The notes beneath the pieces are model-generated. The model saw only the letters and a list, made by a program, of their open reading frames with translations. It did not search any database and was not told where the DNA came from. A program made the position numbers and the translations under genes. DNA of 47,932 nucleotides from Sinosporangium album (GTDB lineage: Bacteria; Actinomycetota; Actinomycetes; Streptosporangiales; Streptosporangiaceae), in assembly GCF_900100605.1 (NCBI RefSeq), contig NZ_FNCN01000041.1:1-47932 (forward strand). The letters run 5' to 3'. Shown piece by piece: positions 16,491 through 26,833 of this stretch; the stretch's first letter is position 1; every line of letters starts with the position of its first letter.

Positions 16491-17138
16491 ATGACTGGAC
16501 TTCCCCCCGCAGGCCGATCCCCGTATGACGACGCCCGGAGCCGTTCCGTCAGTCTGCTGGCCGGGGCGGCGGGCAGTGCGATCCTCATGGTCCTGATCGT
16601 CGCCGCCATGTGGGCGGTGGAGATCGCGGACTATCTCCTCCCGGGCGACCTCGACCGGTTCGGCATCCGCTCCTGGGACCCGGACGGCCTGCCCGGCATC
16701 CTGTTCGCGCCGTTCCTCCACGCCGGCTTCGGCCATCTGATGGCCAACTCACTGCCGCTGCTGGTCCTCGGCTTCCTTGCGGCGCTCAGGGGGGTCGGCA
16801 GGTTCGTCGGGGCCAGCGCCATCATCGTGCTGGTGAGCGGCATCGGGGTGTGGCTGACGACGCCGCCGTTCTACATCACGGTGGGGGCAAGCGGCCTGGT
16901 GTTCGGGTATTTCGGGTTTGTGGTGGCCCGGGGGCTGTTCGACAGGCGGGCGTTCGACATCGTCGTGGGGATCGTGGTCGCGGCGGTCTACTACTCGCTG
17001 CTGTGGGGCGTGCTCCCGAGCGAACAGGGCATCTCCTGGCAGGGGCACCTGTTCGGCCTGATCGGAGGCGTGATCGCGGCCTGGGTCCTGCGCCGCAAGC
17101 GCCCCGCCGTCACCCCGGTGCCGTCGCCTTACCTCTGA
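16491..17138 (+). CDS. Rhomboid-family intramembrane serine protease
   Basis: The 215-residue protein has about six membrane helices. Rhomboid marks are HAGFGHLMANSLPL (the His/Asn of the oxyanion region), GASGLVFGYFGF with the catalytic serine, and WQGHLFGLIGGVIAAW with the catalytic histidine. ATG at 16491 has AGGAG five bases upstream. It would cleave membrane-protein substrates within the bilayer; no substrate is evident from neighbours. The short form without an N-terminal zinc ribbon is usual for one of the actinobacterial paralogs. Confidence 0.9.
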   Translation: MTGLPPAGRSPYDDARSRSVSLLAGAAGSAILMVLIVAAMWAVEIADYLLPGDLDRFGIRSWDPDGLPGILFAPFLHAGFGHLMANSLPLLVLGFLAALRGVGRFVGASAIIVLVSGIGVWLTTPPFYITVGASGLVFGYFGFVVARGLFDRRAFDIVVGIVVAAVYYSLLWGVLPSEQGISWQGHLFGLIGGVIAAWVLRRKRPAVTPVPSPYL

Positions 17139-17321
17139 GGCGCCGCGGCCTTGGAGGAGCCCCCATCACTGAGGCTCTGTGATCTTTGAGGCGCCGTCGC
17201 CGCACTGCCGTGCCGCCTGCGCGTCGCCGGTGTACGGCCTGCGCCCGGCCGACAGGGACCGCCTCGGCGTGCGGGGTGCCCGGTGGCGGGGGCTGTGCCC
17301 TACAAGCCCTTGGAAGGCGTG

Positions 17322-17346
17322 GAGGGGCGCCGGAACGGCGCCCCTC
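17322..17346. terminator. Hairpin between convergent rhomboid and serC genes
   Basis: A perfect 10-bp stem (GAGGGGCGCC / GGCGCCCCTC) with a 5-nt loop lies 24 bp from the serC stop. It can serve both converging genes. Confidence 0.7.
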
Positions 17347-17369
17347 ACGGGCCGGTCGGCGACGCGCGG

Positions 17370-18855
<1,486 letters not shown>

Positions 18856-19962
18856 TCAGACCTTGCCGACGACCTCGGAGGCACCGGGGACCTCGTCGAT
18901 CGACCGCTGCGGAGGTCCGACGTAGTTCGCACTCGGGCGGACCAGCCGACCGGTGCGCTTCTGCTCAAGGATGTGCGCCGCCCAGCCGGCCGTGCGCGCG
19001 CACGTGAACATCGACGTGAACATGTTCGCGGGGACGTCGGCGAAGTCCAGCACGATGGCCGCCCAGAATTCCACGTTCGTGGCGAGGGTCCGGTCGGGCT
19101 TCCTGGACTGGAGTTCGGCGAGAGCGGCGTTCTCCAGCGCGACCGCGACCTCGTAGCGCGGTGCGTTGAGCTCCCTGGCGGTACGGCGGAGCACGCGGGC
19201 CCGCGGGTCCTCCGCGCGGTAGACGCGGTGGCCGAAGCCCATGAGCCGTTCGCCCTGGTCGAGGGCCTGCTTGACGTAGACCTCGGCGTTGCCGATGCGC
19301 TCCACCTCTTCGATCATGTGGAGCACACGGGCGGGGGCGCCGCCGTGCAGCGGGCCTGACATGGCGCCCACCGCACCCGACATGGCGGCGGCGACGTCGG
19401 CGCCGGTGGAGGCGATGACGCGGGCGGTGAACGTCGAGGCGTTCATGCCATGTTCGGCGGCGGAGGTCCAGTAGGCGTCGATGGCCTTGACGTGCCTGGG
19501 GTCGGGCTCACCGCGCCAGCGGATCATGAAGCGCTCGACGATCGACGTGGCCTCGTCCACCCGGCTCTGGGGAACCATGGGCAGGTCGAGGCCGCGCGCG
19601 GACTGAGCCACGAACGACAGCGCCAGGACGGAGGCGCGCGCCAGATCTGCCCTTGCCTGCTCGTCGGAGATGTCGAGCAGCGGCTTGAAGCCGTAGGCCG
19701 GGGCGAGCATGGCGAGTGCGCTCTGCACATCGACGCGGATGTCACCGGAGTGGACGGGAACGGGGTACTGCTCCGCAGGGGAAAGACCCGGCTGGAACTC
19801 GTTGTCGACGAGCAGGCCCCACACATGTCCATAGGAGACATGGCCGACCAGCTCTTCGATGTCGACGCCCCTGTAACGAAGAGCGCCCCCTTCTTTGTCC
19901 GGTTCCGCGATCTCGGTCTCGAAAGCTACGACGCCTTCGAGCCCGGGTTTGAAGTCGGACAT
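18856..19962 (-). CDS. citA: Citrate synthase (citrate synthase 2 type)
   Basis: The 368-residue enzyme condenses acetyl-CoA and oxaloacetate. It has SAAEHGMNASTFTARV (catalytic His), GPLHGGAPARV (second His), GFGHRVYRAEDPRA (oxaloacetate site) and MFTCARTAGWAAH (Arg). The start MSDFKPGLEGVVAFETEIAE is typical of the shorter actinobacterial citrate synthase 2. ATG at 19962 has GGGAGG upstream; the frame extends further but loses homology. It is divergent from pdxH, an arrangement I recall from Streptomyces. Confidence 0.92.
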   Translation of the reverse strand: MSDFKPGLEGVVAFETEIAEPDKEGGALRYRGVDIEELVGHVSYGHVWGLLVDNEFQPGLSPAEQYPVPVHSGDIRVDVQSALAMLAPAYGFKPLLDISDEQARADLARASVLALSFVAQSARGLDLPMVPQSRVDEATSIVERFMIRWRGEPDPRHVKAIDAYWTSAAEHGMNASTFTARVIASTGADVAAAMSGAVGAMSGPLHGGAPARVLHMIEEVERIGNAEVYVKQALDQGERLMGFGHRVYRAEDPRARVLRRTARELNAPRYEVAVALENAALAELQSRKPDRTLATNVEFWAAIVLDFADVPANMFTSMFTCARTAGWAAHILEQKRTGRLVRPSANYVGPPQRSIDEVPGASEVVGKV

Positions 19963-20162
19963 TCTCGGCTGCCTCCCTTTCATAGCGGTTCTTGATCCAA
20001 ACGGGCAAAGCCTTGATGTCGAGATACCGGCGCTCATATTCAACCCCCTGCCTTGCTCTGCTCCGCCCCCGGACCCGCCCAAAGGCCATCCTCGCTGGTA
20101 GGAGCCCTGTTTTTGATGGGTGGGCACCGCTTGCCCGGTCAGGCGAGGAAGAATGCCTAACT

Positions 20163-20816
20163 GTGAACGCCACTTCCCGCCCGCCCTCCTTGGCGGGGCT
20201 CCGCCGTACCTATGAGGGTGAGCCGTTGATCGAGGGAGACCTCGCGGCCGACCCTGTGACGCAATTCACCTTGTGGTTCGCCGATGCGGTCGCCGCCGGG
20301 CTGCCCGAACCCAACGCCGTCGTGCTGGCCACCAGCTCCGCCGGGGGGCGCCCCTCGGCCAGGACCGTGCTGCTCAAGGGGTTCGACCAGCGAGGCTTCG
20401 TTTTCTACACCAACTACGAGTCACGCAAGGGCCGTGATCTGGCCGAGAATCCCCGCGCCTGCCTGATGTTCCCGTGGCATCAGATCCGCCGGCAGGTCCG
20501 GGTCGAGGGCCAGGTCGTACGGCTGCCGCGCGAGGACTCGGCCGCCTACTTCCACTCCCGCCCGTACGGCTCCCGCATCGGGGCCTGGGCCTCCCGCCAG
20601 TCGGCGGTGGTCGCCTCGCGGGAGGAGCTCGACGCTCGTTACGTGGAGCTGGCGGACCGGTGGCCCGAAGATCCACCCATGCCAGACTTCTGGGGTGGTT
20701 TCCGGGTGATTCCCACGGAGGTGGAGTTCTGGCAGGGCCAGACCGACCGGATGCATGACCGGCTGCGCTACCGCCGTACCGCCGTCGGATGGGTTCTGGA
20801 GCGTCTCGCGCCCTGA
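20163..20816 (+). CDS. pdxH: Pyridoxamine 5'-phosphate oxidase
   Basis: The 217-residue FMN enzyme oxidises PNP/PMP to pyridoxal phosphate. It contains VLATSSAGGRPSARTVLLKG, FVFYTNYESRKGRDLAENP (FMN phosphate contacts), FHSRPYGSRIGAWAS and VEFWQGQTDRMHDRL with the C-terminal substrate residues. GTG at 20163 begins the conserved part and follows GAGGAAG at a slightly long spacing; upstream residues in the same frame are not conserved. Transcription is divergent from citrate synthase, with about 200 bp shared promoter DNA. Confidence 0.93.
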   Translation: MNATSRPPSLAGLRRTYEGEPLIEGDLAADPVTQFTLWFADAVAAGLPEPNAVVLATSSAGGRPSARTVLLKGFDQRGFVFYTNYESRKGRDLAENPRACLMFPWHQIRRQVRVEGQVVRLPREDSAAYFHSRPYGSRIGAWASRQSAVVASREELDARYVELADRWPEDPPMPDFWGGFRVIPTEVEFWQGQTDRMHDRLRYRRTAVGWVLERLAP

Positions 20817-20836
20817 GAGGCCCTGAGACACTGGGA

Positions 20837-20897
20837 CCTGAGGCGGAAGCCCTGAGGCGGAAGCCTTGCGGCGGAGGCCTTGACTCAGCCCTGAGTC
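20837..20897. repeat. 14-bp tandem repeat and short hairpin after pdxH
   Basis: CCTGAGGCGGAAGC occurs twice in tandem (20837-20864), followed by a degenerate third copy to 20878. A 7-bp hairpin, GACTCAG/CTGAGTC with a 2-nt loop, lies at 20882-20897 and may end pdxH transcription. Confidence 0.7.
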
Positions 20898-21111
20898 GCC
20901 GTCACGCACAGTGACTTGTTGTCCCAAATGTGTGCGGTGAGTGTTTAGGGAAGCAAGATGGCCCCTCCGGTGTTGCTGTCCTTTGCCACCGTGCACCGTT
21001 CTGCCAATAGGGTCGGCAGCAGCGTTAAGGGAAACGAGCTTGGAACGCTGCCATGGCCACGGGGAACACACGGTGCGACGGACGTAGCATCGAGGTAGGA
21101 CGGGAGGAACC

Positions 21112-21816
21112 TTGACCGCACATGGCTTGATCGACACGACGGAGATGTATCTCCGGACGATCTATGAGTTGGAGGAAGAGGGGATTGTCCCGCTGCGTGC
21201 GCGTATCGCCGAGCGCCTGCAGCAGAGCGGCCCTACCGTCAGCCAGACCGTCGCCCGTATGGAGCGAGATGGCCTGGTGAGGGTCGAAGGGGACCGTCAC
21301 CTTGCGATGACCGAGCTCGGGCGCACGCTTGCCACGCGTGTCATGCGCAAGCACCGTCTCGCGGAGCTCCTGCTGACCCAGGTGATCGGCCTTCCATGGG
21401 AAGAGGTCCACGTGGAGGCGTGCCGCTGGGAGCACGTCATGTCCGAGTCCGTGGAGGCGCGCCTCATCGTGCTCCTCGACAACCCTGTGATGTGTCCTCA
21501 CGGCAACCCGATCCCCGGCCTTGAGGAACTGGGCATGAAGACCGGGCCGGACGCCGGTGAGGACGCCATCCTGACGATGGTCGAGGCCGCGGGCCCGAAA
21601 GACGTGCCCGTTGTGGTGCGTCGAATTAGCGAACAAGTGCAAAGTGATCCTGCTGTGATGCTTAAACTCAAGCAAGTTGGGATACAACCCGGACGCGAGG
21701 TCACGCTCGCGGCGAGCGACGACGGTGTGCGGGTGACAGGTGACGAGAAGGCGGATGGCACTCCTGCGGACCTCCCGCGCGACGTCGCCGTACACGTCTT
21801 CGTCTCCAAGCGCTGA
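21112..21816 (+). CDS. Iron-dependent repressor of the DtxR/IdeR (DmdR) family
   Basis: The 234-residue regulator starts at TTG after GGGAGG. Residues 1-70 form the winged helix: LIDTTEMYLRTIYELEEEG and ERLQQSGPTVSQTVARMERD are near-identical to IdeR/DmdR1. All metal ligands are present with a +2 offset from DtxR numbering: Met12, Cys104, Glu107, His108 for the ancillary/primary pair, and His81, Glu85, His100. The C-terminal SH3-like domain follows residue 150. With Fe2+ bound it would repress siderophore and iron-uptake genes. I saw no iron-box sequence in this window, so its targets lie elsewhere. Confidence 0.93.
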   Translation: MTAHGLIDTTEMYLRTIYELEEEGIVPLRARIAERLQQSGPTVSQTVARMERDGLVRVEGDRHLAMTELGRTLATRVMRKHRLAELLLTQVIGLPWEEVHVEACRWEHVMSESVEARLIVLLDNPVMCPHGNPIPGLEELGMKTGPDAGEDAILTMVEAAGPKDVPVVVRRISEQVQSDPAVMLKLKQVGIQPGREVTLAASDDGVRVTGDEKADGTPADLPRDVAVHVFVSKR

Positions 21817-21933
21817 ACCCGGTCCTGCTTGGTTGAATCCCCGCCGGGAGACCCTCCTCTCCCTTCAGGCCAAGACTGCAGGAGCGCCCGTGGCCCCCTT
21901 TGCGCACATGCCTCCCCGAGGAGTGGTCCCCCG

Positions 21934-24162
21934 ATGAAGAGATGGGGGGACCTGTCGAAGGACGTGGCTGAGCACCTTGAGGCTGATGCCGTGCTCGACC
22001 ACGCCGAGATGGCGGTGGTCGTCACCGACAGGTTCAGCAATCTGCTCTACTGGAACCCCTACGCCGAGACGCTCTTCGGACGGCCGGGCACCTCCGGCGG
22101 TCGCGACCAGTCGCTGCTGGGCGCCGGAATCACGGAGAAGGACCACCCGCTCGCGGTGGAGCTCGCCAAATACGTCCTGAAGGGCGGGGTCTGGGAGGGC
22201 ACCTTCGACGTCAAGCGCGGCGACGGCACGATGATCTACGTGCGTGCCCAGGCCGTGCCACTGCGGCATCCGTCGGGTTCGGTGTCGGGCATCGTGATCA
22301 CCGCCCGCGAGGCGATGCGCAGCAACGAGCGGGAGAAAGACCGCTTCGGCCTGCTTGAGCGCATCGGAGAGCGCCTCGCAGGCTCCCTGTACGTCGAGGA
22401 GACGCTCAAGCGCGTCGCGGAGATGCTTGTCCCGCAGTTCGCCGACCACTGCTTCATCGAGCTGGTGGAGGGCGACCGGATGATCCGCCGGGTCTCCCAG
22501 CACGTGCAGGGCTGGACGCCCCCGCCCGGCACCTGGACCCCCATCGGCGGCGACATCCGCTATCCGGCCGGGCATTACGCCGACACCGCCGTGCGCCGCC
22601 AGGAGACCATCCTCGTCGAGGACTTCTCACAGGTGAGCTACCCCGCTCCGAGCCCCGGCAGCGCGCGCCTCGCCGGCGAGATCGGTCTGACCTCGGCCAT
22701 CGTGGCGCCGCTGTGCGTGCGCGGCCAGACCCTCGGGCTGATGTATCTCGGCCTGTCCAACCTGACCGACCGGCGCAGCCCCCACTACGACGCCTTCGAC
22801 CGCGACTTCGTCGGAGCCATCGCCACCCGGGTCGCCCTCGCCGTCGACAACGCGCTCCTGTTCGAGGAGGAGCGCCACACTGCCGAGTCATTCCAAAAGC
22901 ACCTCCTGCCGCGCGAGCTTCCCCAGCTCGACGGCATGGAGATCGCGGTGCGCTACGAGCCGGCGGCGCCGCTGGCGAGCCACGGGCAGGGCATCCAGAC
23001 GCAGGTCGGTGGCGACTGGTACGACGTGATCCCTCTGTCGGCGGGCAGGGTCGGCATCGTCATCGGCGATGTGGAGGGCCGGGGCCCCAAGGCGGCGGCC
23101 ATCATGGGGCAGCTCCGCGCGGCGCTGCGGGCGTTCGCCCAGGACGACAAGCCGCCCGCGGAGATCCTCGCCAGGCTCGACGAGTGGACGCGCATCCTCG
23201 CCACCCCCGAGCGCGACGAGACGGGGGCCGACATCGGTGTCCCGCCCATCGTCACCTGCCAGTACATGGTCTACGACGCGTGGTCGCGGGAGCTGTCGCT
23301 CGCCAACGCCGGGCACGCCCCACCGCTGCTCCTGGCCGACGGCGCATGCGGCGAGCTGGCGCTCAGCGAGGTCGGCCAGCCGCTCGGCGTGAGGGCCAAG
23401 GGCATGCCGGTGGACCTTGTCTACAAGGAGGAGTGCATCACCCTCGCGCCGGGGGCGGCTCTGCTGCTCTACACCGACGGGCTGGTGGACCGGCGTCCTC
23501 TCCGGGACGCGGATGGCAGAGCACAGGAGGAGGACATCGTCCTCACGACGCTGTGCGAGAAGCTGGGCAGGATGTCGGGCGCCTCGGTCGAGGCGATCGC
23601 AGACAGCGCCACCCAGGCGGTGCCCGGCGACATCGACGACGACATGGCCGTGCTGGTGGTGCGCTCCAGCGCCGTCGACCTCGATGTCGAGGAGCGGGTG
23701 TTCCCCGCCCAGCCGATCATGGTCGGTGAGGCGCGGCGCATGGCGGCCGAGGCGTTCGCGGGATGGGATGTCCCCGAGGAGCGGGCGGAGCTCGCCTGCC
23801 TGCTCGTCTCCGAGGTGGTTACCAACGTGGTGCTGCACGCCGCCGGAGCGGGGGTGCCGCGCCGTGAGCTGTCCATGGACGGTCCGCCACTGCCGTTCGA
23901 CGAGTCCTGGGACGTGCCGGGGTTCGAGGACGAGGTGAACGGCGACAAGGAGTTCACGCTGAGACTGCGGCGCGGCGCCAAGGCGGTCTGGGTCGAGGTC
24001 TTCGACCAGGATCTGCGCCTGCCGCGCATCCGCAGCGCGGGGGAGAACGACGAGGGGGGCCGCGGCCTCTACCTCGTCGACCAGCTCGCCCGGCGCTGGG
24101 GCTCGCGTCCGACGCGGGAGGGCAAGGCGGTCTGGTTCGAGATCCCGATGAGGAGCCGCTGA
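21934..24162 (+). CDS. PAS-GAF-PP2C(SpoIIE)-HATPase signalling phosphatase
   Basis: The 742-residue protein has, in order, a PAS domain (about 15-130; VVVTDRFSNLLYWNPYAETL), a GAF domain (145-305; GLTSAIVAPLCVRGQTLGLM), a SpoIIE/PP2C phosphatase (330-545) with GGDWYDV, VIGDVEGRGP, NAGHAPPLLL, LYTDGLVDRR and DDDMAVLVV giving the metal-binding aspartates, and an anti-sigma-type ATPase (560-740) with LLVSEVVTNVVLHA and GGRGLYLVDQL. This is the partner-switching design: dephosphorylate a STAS protein and possibly phosphorylate it or bind sigma. The STAS protein at 14238 is a conceivable partner. ATG at 21934 starts the conserved part. Confidence 0.92.
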   Translation: MKRWGDLSKDVAEHLEADAVLDHAEMAVVVTDRFSNLLYWNPYAETLFGRPGTSGGRDQSLLGAGITEKDHPLAVELAKYVLKGGVWEGTFDVKRGDGTMIYVRAQAVPLRHPSGSVSGIVITAREAMRSNEREKDRFGLLERIGERLAGSLYVEETLKRVAEMLVPQFADHCFIELVEGDRMIRRVSQHVQGWTPPPGTWTPIGGDIRYPAGHYADTAVRRQETILVEDFSQVSYPAPSPGSARLAGEIGLTSAIVAPLCVRGQTLGLMYLGLSNLTDRRSPHYDAFDRDFVGAIATRVALAVDNALLFEEERHTAESFQKHLLPRELPQLDGMEIAVRYEPAAPLASHGQGIQTQVGGDWYDVIPLSAGRVGIVIGDVEGRGPKAAAIMGQLRAALRAFAQDDKPPAEILARLDEWTRILATPERDETGADIGVPPIVTCQYMVYDAWSRELSLANAGHAPPLLLADGACGELALSEVGQPLGVRAKGMPVDLVYKEECITLAPGAALLLYTDGLVDRRPLRDADGRAQEEDIVLTTLCEKLGRMSGASVEAIADSATQAVPGDIDDDMAVLVVRSSAVDLDVEERVFPAQPIMVGEARRMAAEAFAGWDVPEERAELACLLVSEVVTNVVLHAAGAGVPRRELSMDGPPLPFDESWDVPGFEDEVNGDKEFTLRLRRGAKAVWVEVFDQDLRLPRIRSAGENDEGGRGLYLVDQLARRWGSRPTREGKAVWFEIPMRSR

Positions 24163-24182
24163 GACCGTCGGTCGGTCGGTCG

Positions 24183-24217
24183 GCCGCCCCGCCGACCCTG
24201 TCGGCGGCTGGGGCGGC
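24183..24217. terminator. Bidirectional hairpin terminator
   Basis: GCCGCCCC (24183-24190) pairs with GGGGCGGC (24210-24217), extended by GCCGA/TCGGC around a short loop. It lies between the stop codons of the phosphatase gene and the convergent small membrane protein gene. Confidence 0.65.
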
Positions 24218-24229
24218 GGACGCGCGACG

Positions 24230-24391
24230 TCAGCCGTGTGACTGGGCCCAGACCAGGCCCATGAAGACGATGAAGGCGATCATGACGGCCGAGTAGGCGG
24301 CCGGGCCGAACCCGAGCCGTCTGCGCACCCGGTTGAGCAGCCAGGCGAACAGGAACGCCAGGAAGAAGAGCAGGATCAGGCCGCTGTTCAA
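24230..24391 (-). CDS. Small two-helix membrane protein (53 residues)
   Basis: Reading the minus strand, TTG at 24391 starts a 53-residue frame ending in TGA at 24230. It gives LILLFFLAFLFAWLLN, a basic loop RVRRRLGFGPAAYS, and VMIAFIVFMGLVWAQ, i.e. two transmembrane helices joined by a short basic turn. GGAGG lies ten bases upstream. The regular hydrophobic pattern and G/C third positions support coding. I do not recognise the family; small proteins of this type are widespread in actinomycetes. It is convergent with the phosphatase gene. Confidence 0.6.
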   Translation of the reverse strand: MNSGLILLFFLAFLFAWLLNRVRRRLGFGPAAYSAVMIAFIVFMGLVWAQSHG

Positions 24392-24625
24392 TCGTTCACC
24401 GCCTCCGGGAGGAACGTCCGTTCCCAGTATGCGGTGACGATCGCCCCCATGGGGGGTGTGTCGCGCGACCAGATCACAACTCCGCCACGGTCAACGCTGT
24501 TCACAGGCATTCCCCTGAAAGTTGAAAGTCTTATGATCTACTTTCGTTTGCTTGCACTTTATGTGCGCAACGGAAGTTGATCCAGTACGGCACAGCCGAA
24601 AAGACGTCGTGAACGGAGCGTTGTC
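24392..24625. promoter_or_regulatory. Promoter region of the surface-protein/sortase cluster
   Basis: The 234 bp between the divergent small membrane protein and the first secreted substrate turn A/T-rich at 24510-24590. GAAAGT (24524-24529) and ACTTTC (24540-24545) form an inverted repeat with a 10-bp centre, a plausible operator. A specific -10/-35 pair cannot be chosen. Confidence 0.35.
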
Positions 24626-25891
24626 GTGGACCGGTGGGGAACTGGGCTCCGAAGAGCGGCCCTGGCCGCCTCCGTAGGGCTGACGACGGCCGCCGTCGTG
24701 GTGATCCCGGGGAGCGCGAGCCATGCGGCCGGGCCGTACTGGTTCGAGTGCAGCGGCCCGCTCGCCCAGGGCGGGAAGGTGGCCGTCGACATCGCGCTGT
24801 CCTCACGAGAGCTGTCGCTCGGGGAGCCGTTGCAGGTGACCTGGCGGCTCGGCGAGCCGCAGTCCCCGCTGGGGGTGCCGAACCCGAACGACCCCAACCT
24901 CGACCAGGGCGCCCACCTCGCCGTCACCGGCCGGGTGGGTGTGCACGACCTGTGGACGGGCGGCGGCACGATCGACGCGACCGGCACCCGCGTCGTGGAC
25001 GCCGCCCGGCTCCGGGACGACAAGCCTTTGGAGTTCGGCACCCTCAACACCGGGCGGGTCGTGGCCGACAAGGTCGGAACGGGAACGGTGTCCGTGGGGT
25101 CGCTCATTCTCGACCTCGCGCCTGTCGAGTCGACCTACAACGACATGTTCACATCGGTCGGTGATTTCTCGGCGAACTATCCGGGCACGTGGTCGCCATC
25201 GACGGATTCCAGTGGTCTCGGGCACTACAACGGGGACGTCCAGGAGAGCACTACCGACGGTGACAAGGCTGAGTTCACCTTCGTCGGGACGGGCGTGGAC
25301 CTGATCACCGACCGGCACGTGGACATGGGCAAGATGGAACTGGTCGTGGACGACCTGAACCGGCCGGTCACCGAGGTGCAGACCCTGGACGCCTATCAGG
25401 CGCCCGAGGTGCCCCGGAAGGTCCAGCAGAAGTTCACGGTGGCGAGCGACCTGCCGTATGGGAAGTACCGGCTGACCGTCACCAACAAGACCCAGGACAA
25501 GCACGCCCGCATCGATGCCTTCCGCGTGCGTGCGGGGACGGCCAACAATCACGCGGTGTCGCCGTACCGGACGGTGTGCGAGCCGACGGGCACCCTGCCG
25601 AAGATCCAGATCACGGTGAAGGGCCCGGACTCCACGCCTACGCCCACGCCCCCGGCGACACCCACACCGCGGCCGACGAAAACGCCGACGCCGACTCCCA
25701 CGGGCACGGGCACTAAGCCGCCGTCCGGTGCCGCGGCTCCGGTGCCGTGGGGCACCCACACGAGCGTGAGCGTCTACAGCTCCAGCACTCCGCGCCCGAC
25801 GACGACGGTGACGGCCACCGTGACGGCGCGTCCGCAGGTCACCGTGACGCCGAAGGGCGGCGCCGACACCGGGGAAGGACACGGCGGATGA
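24626..25891 (+). CDS. Secreted protein, candidate sortase F substrate 1
   Basis: The 421-residue protein begins at GTG (GGAG 7 nt upstream) with a signal peptide ending near SASHAAGPYWF. Residues 36-185 form one domain. Residues about 188-305 look like a galactose-binding-type beta-sandwich, with AEFTFVGTGVDLITDRHVDM and KARIDAF-like ends. A Thr/Pro linker with TPTPTP repeats and a TVTATVTARP stretch precede the end VTPKGGADTGEGHGG. The PKGGADTG motif matches the second substrate downstream, but here no hydrophobic helix or basic tail follows. Its stop overlaps the sortase start as ATGA, so the two are translationally coupled. Role: probably a cell-surface or extracellular protein. Confidence 0.75.
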   Translation: MDRWGTGLRRAALAASVGLTTAAVVVIPGSASHAAGPYWFECSGPLAQGGKVAVDIALSSRELSLGEPLQVTWRLGEPQSPLGVPNPNDPNLDQGAHLAVTGRVGVHDLWTGGGTIDATGTRVVDAARLRDDKPLEFGTLNTGRVVADKVGTGTVSVGSLILDLAPVESTYNDMFTSVGDFSANYPGTWSPSTDSSGLGHYNGDVQESTTDGDKAEFTFVGTGVDLITDRHVDMGKMELVVDDLNRPVTEVQTLDAYQAPEVPRKVQQKFTVASDLPYGKYRLTVTNKTQDKHARIDAFRVRAGTANNHAVSPYRTVCEPTGTLPKIQITVKGPDSTPTPTPPATPTPRPTKTPTPTPTGTGTKPPSGAAAPVPWGTHTSVSVYSSSTPRPTTTVTATVTARPQVTVTPKGGADTGEGHGG

Positions 25892-26682
25892 GCGGGATCG
25901 ACTCCGGGTCGGCTTTCAGGAGCGCCGGCCCCGACAAAACCCCCCGCGGCCGGCTGATCGCCGCGCTGCTCGTGGCGGGTTCGCTCGGCACGATCGCCGT
26001 CATCATGGCCGCGCTGCTCACCTACCTCGCGCCGCCCGCGCCGCAGCCCGACGTTCAGGCCGACGGCGCGGAGCTGTCGCTGACGAACATGGCCGAAGCC
26101 GGGTACTTCGCCCCCGTGGTGGGGCCCGGCGGCCCCGGCGTGCTCCTCACCGCCGCGCAGCCCAGCGCGCCGCCGCCGGCGCCCGCCGTACGGCCCGTCG
26201 CCGGGTTCGCCAAGAACTCCAAGGTGCGGCCGTCGCGCATCGTCATCCCGTCGATCGGCGTCTCGGCTCCGCTGACATCGCTGGGGCTCCAGCCTTCCGG
26301 CGCGGTCCAGGCGCCCTCGAAGAGCCGCCCCAACCTGGCCGGGTGGTACAAGCACGGCCCTGAACCCGGTGAGACCGGCCCGGCGGTGATCCTCGGTCAC
26401 GTCAGCACCAAGCGCGGCGCCGCGGTGTTCAACCGGGTGAAGGATCTGCAGAAGGGGCGCAAGATCCGGGTCGTACGGTCGAACGGCACCGTGGCCGAGT
26501 TCACCGTCAGCGGCATCGAGCAGGTGCGCAAGGACGCGTTCCCGACGCAGCGGGTCTACGGCAACGTCAACCGGGCTGAGCTGCGGCTTGTCACGTGCGG
26601 CGGGGTGCTCAATGCCAAGGACCACTCCTACAGCGACAACATCATCGTCTACGCCACGCTCTCGGCTAAACGCGCGCGGTAG
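25888..26682 (+). CDS. Class F sortase 1
   Basis: The 264-residue transpeptidase has a cytoplasmic start, one membrane anchor (about 22-47), a Pro-rich linker, and a class F catalytic domain from residue 115. IPSIGVSAPLTSLGL opens it, PAVILGHVSTK holds His171, FPTQRVYGNVNRAELRLVTCGG holds Cys237, and it ends YSDNIIVYATL. At the position of the third catalytic Arg of most sortases the sequence has Asp-Asn, as in its paralog downstream; I believe this is usual for class F. ATG at 25888 overlaps the substrate stop by four bases. Likely job: attach or process the neighbouring surface proteins. Confidence 0.88.
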   Translation: MSGIDSGSAFRSAGPDKTPRGRLIAALLVAGSLGTIAVIMAALLTYLAPPAPQPDVQADGAELSLTNMAEAGYFAPVVGPGGPGVLLTAAQPSAPPPAPAVRPVAGFAKNSKVRPSRIVIPSIGVSAPLTSLGLQPSGAVQAPSKSRPNLAGWYKHGPEPGETGPAVILGHVSTKRGAAVFNRVKDLQKGRKIRVVRSNGTVAEFTVSGIEQVRKDAFPTQRVYGNVNRAELRLVTCGGVLNAKDHSYSDNIIVYATLSAKRAR

Positions 26683-26833
26683 TCGAGTGGCTTAAGTGAA
26701 TTTTGGGGTGGTTTTTCGGTCTTTCTCGCATTGGTGGGGATCTCTCCGTAGGATCGCTACCAAACCGTGATCAGAGCCTGTAACCCTGGTATGCCATCGA
26801 GAACCGGTCCCCGCCCCGAAACGGAGATTGATA

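Noticed and set aside
21000-21111. An iron box for the DtxR-type regulator
   Set aside because: No 19-bp TTAGGTTAGGCTAACCTAA-like sequence is visible upstream of its gene or elsewhere in non-coding DNA here.
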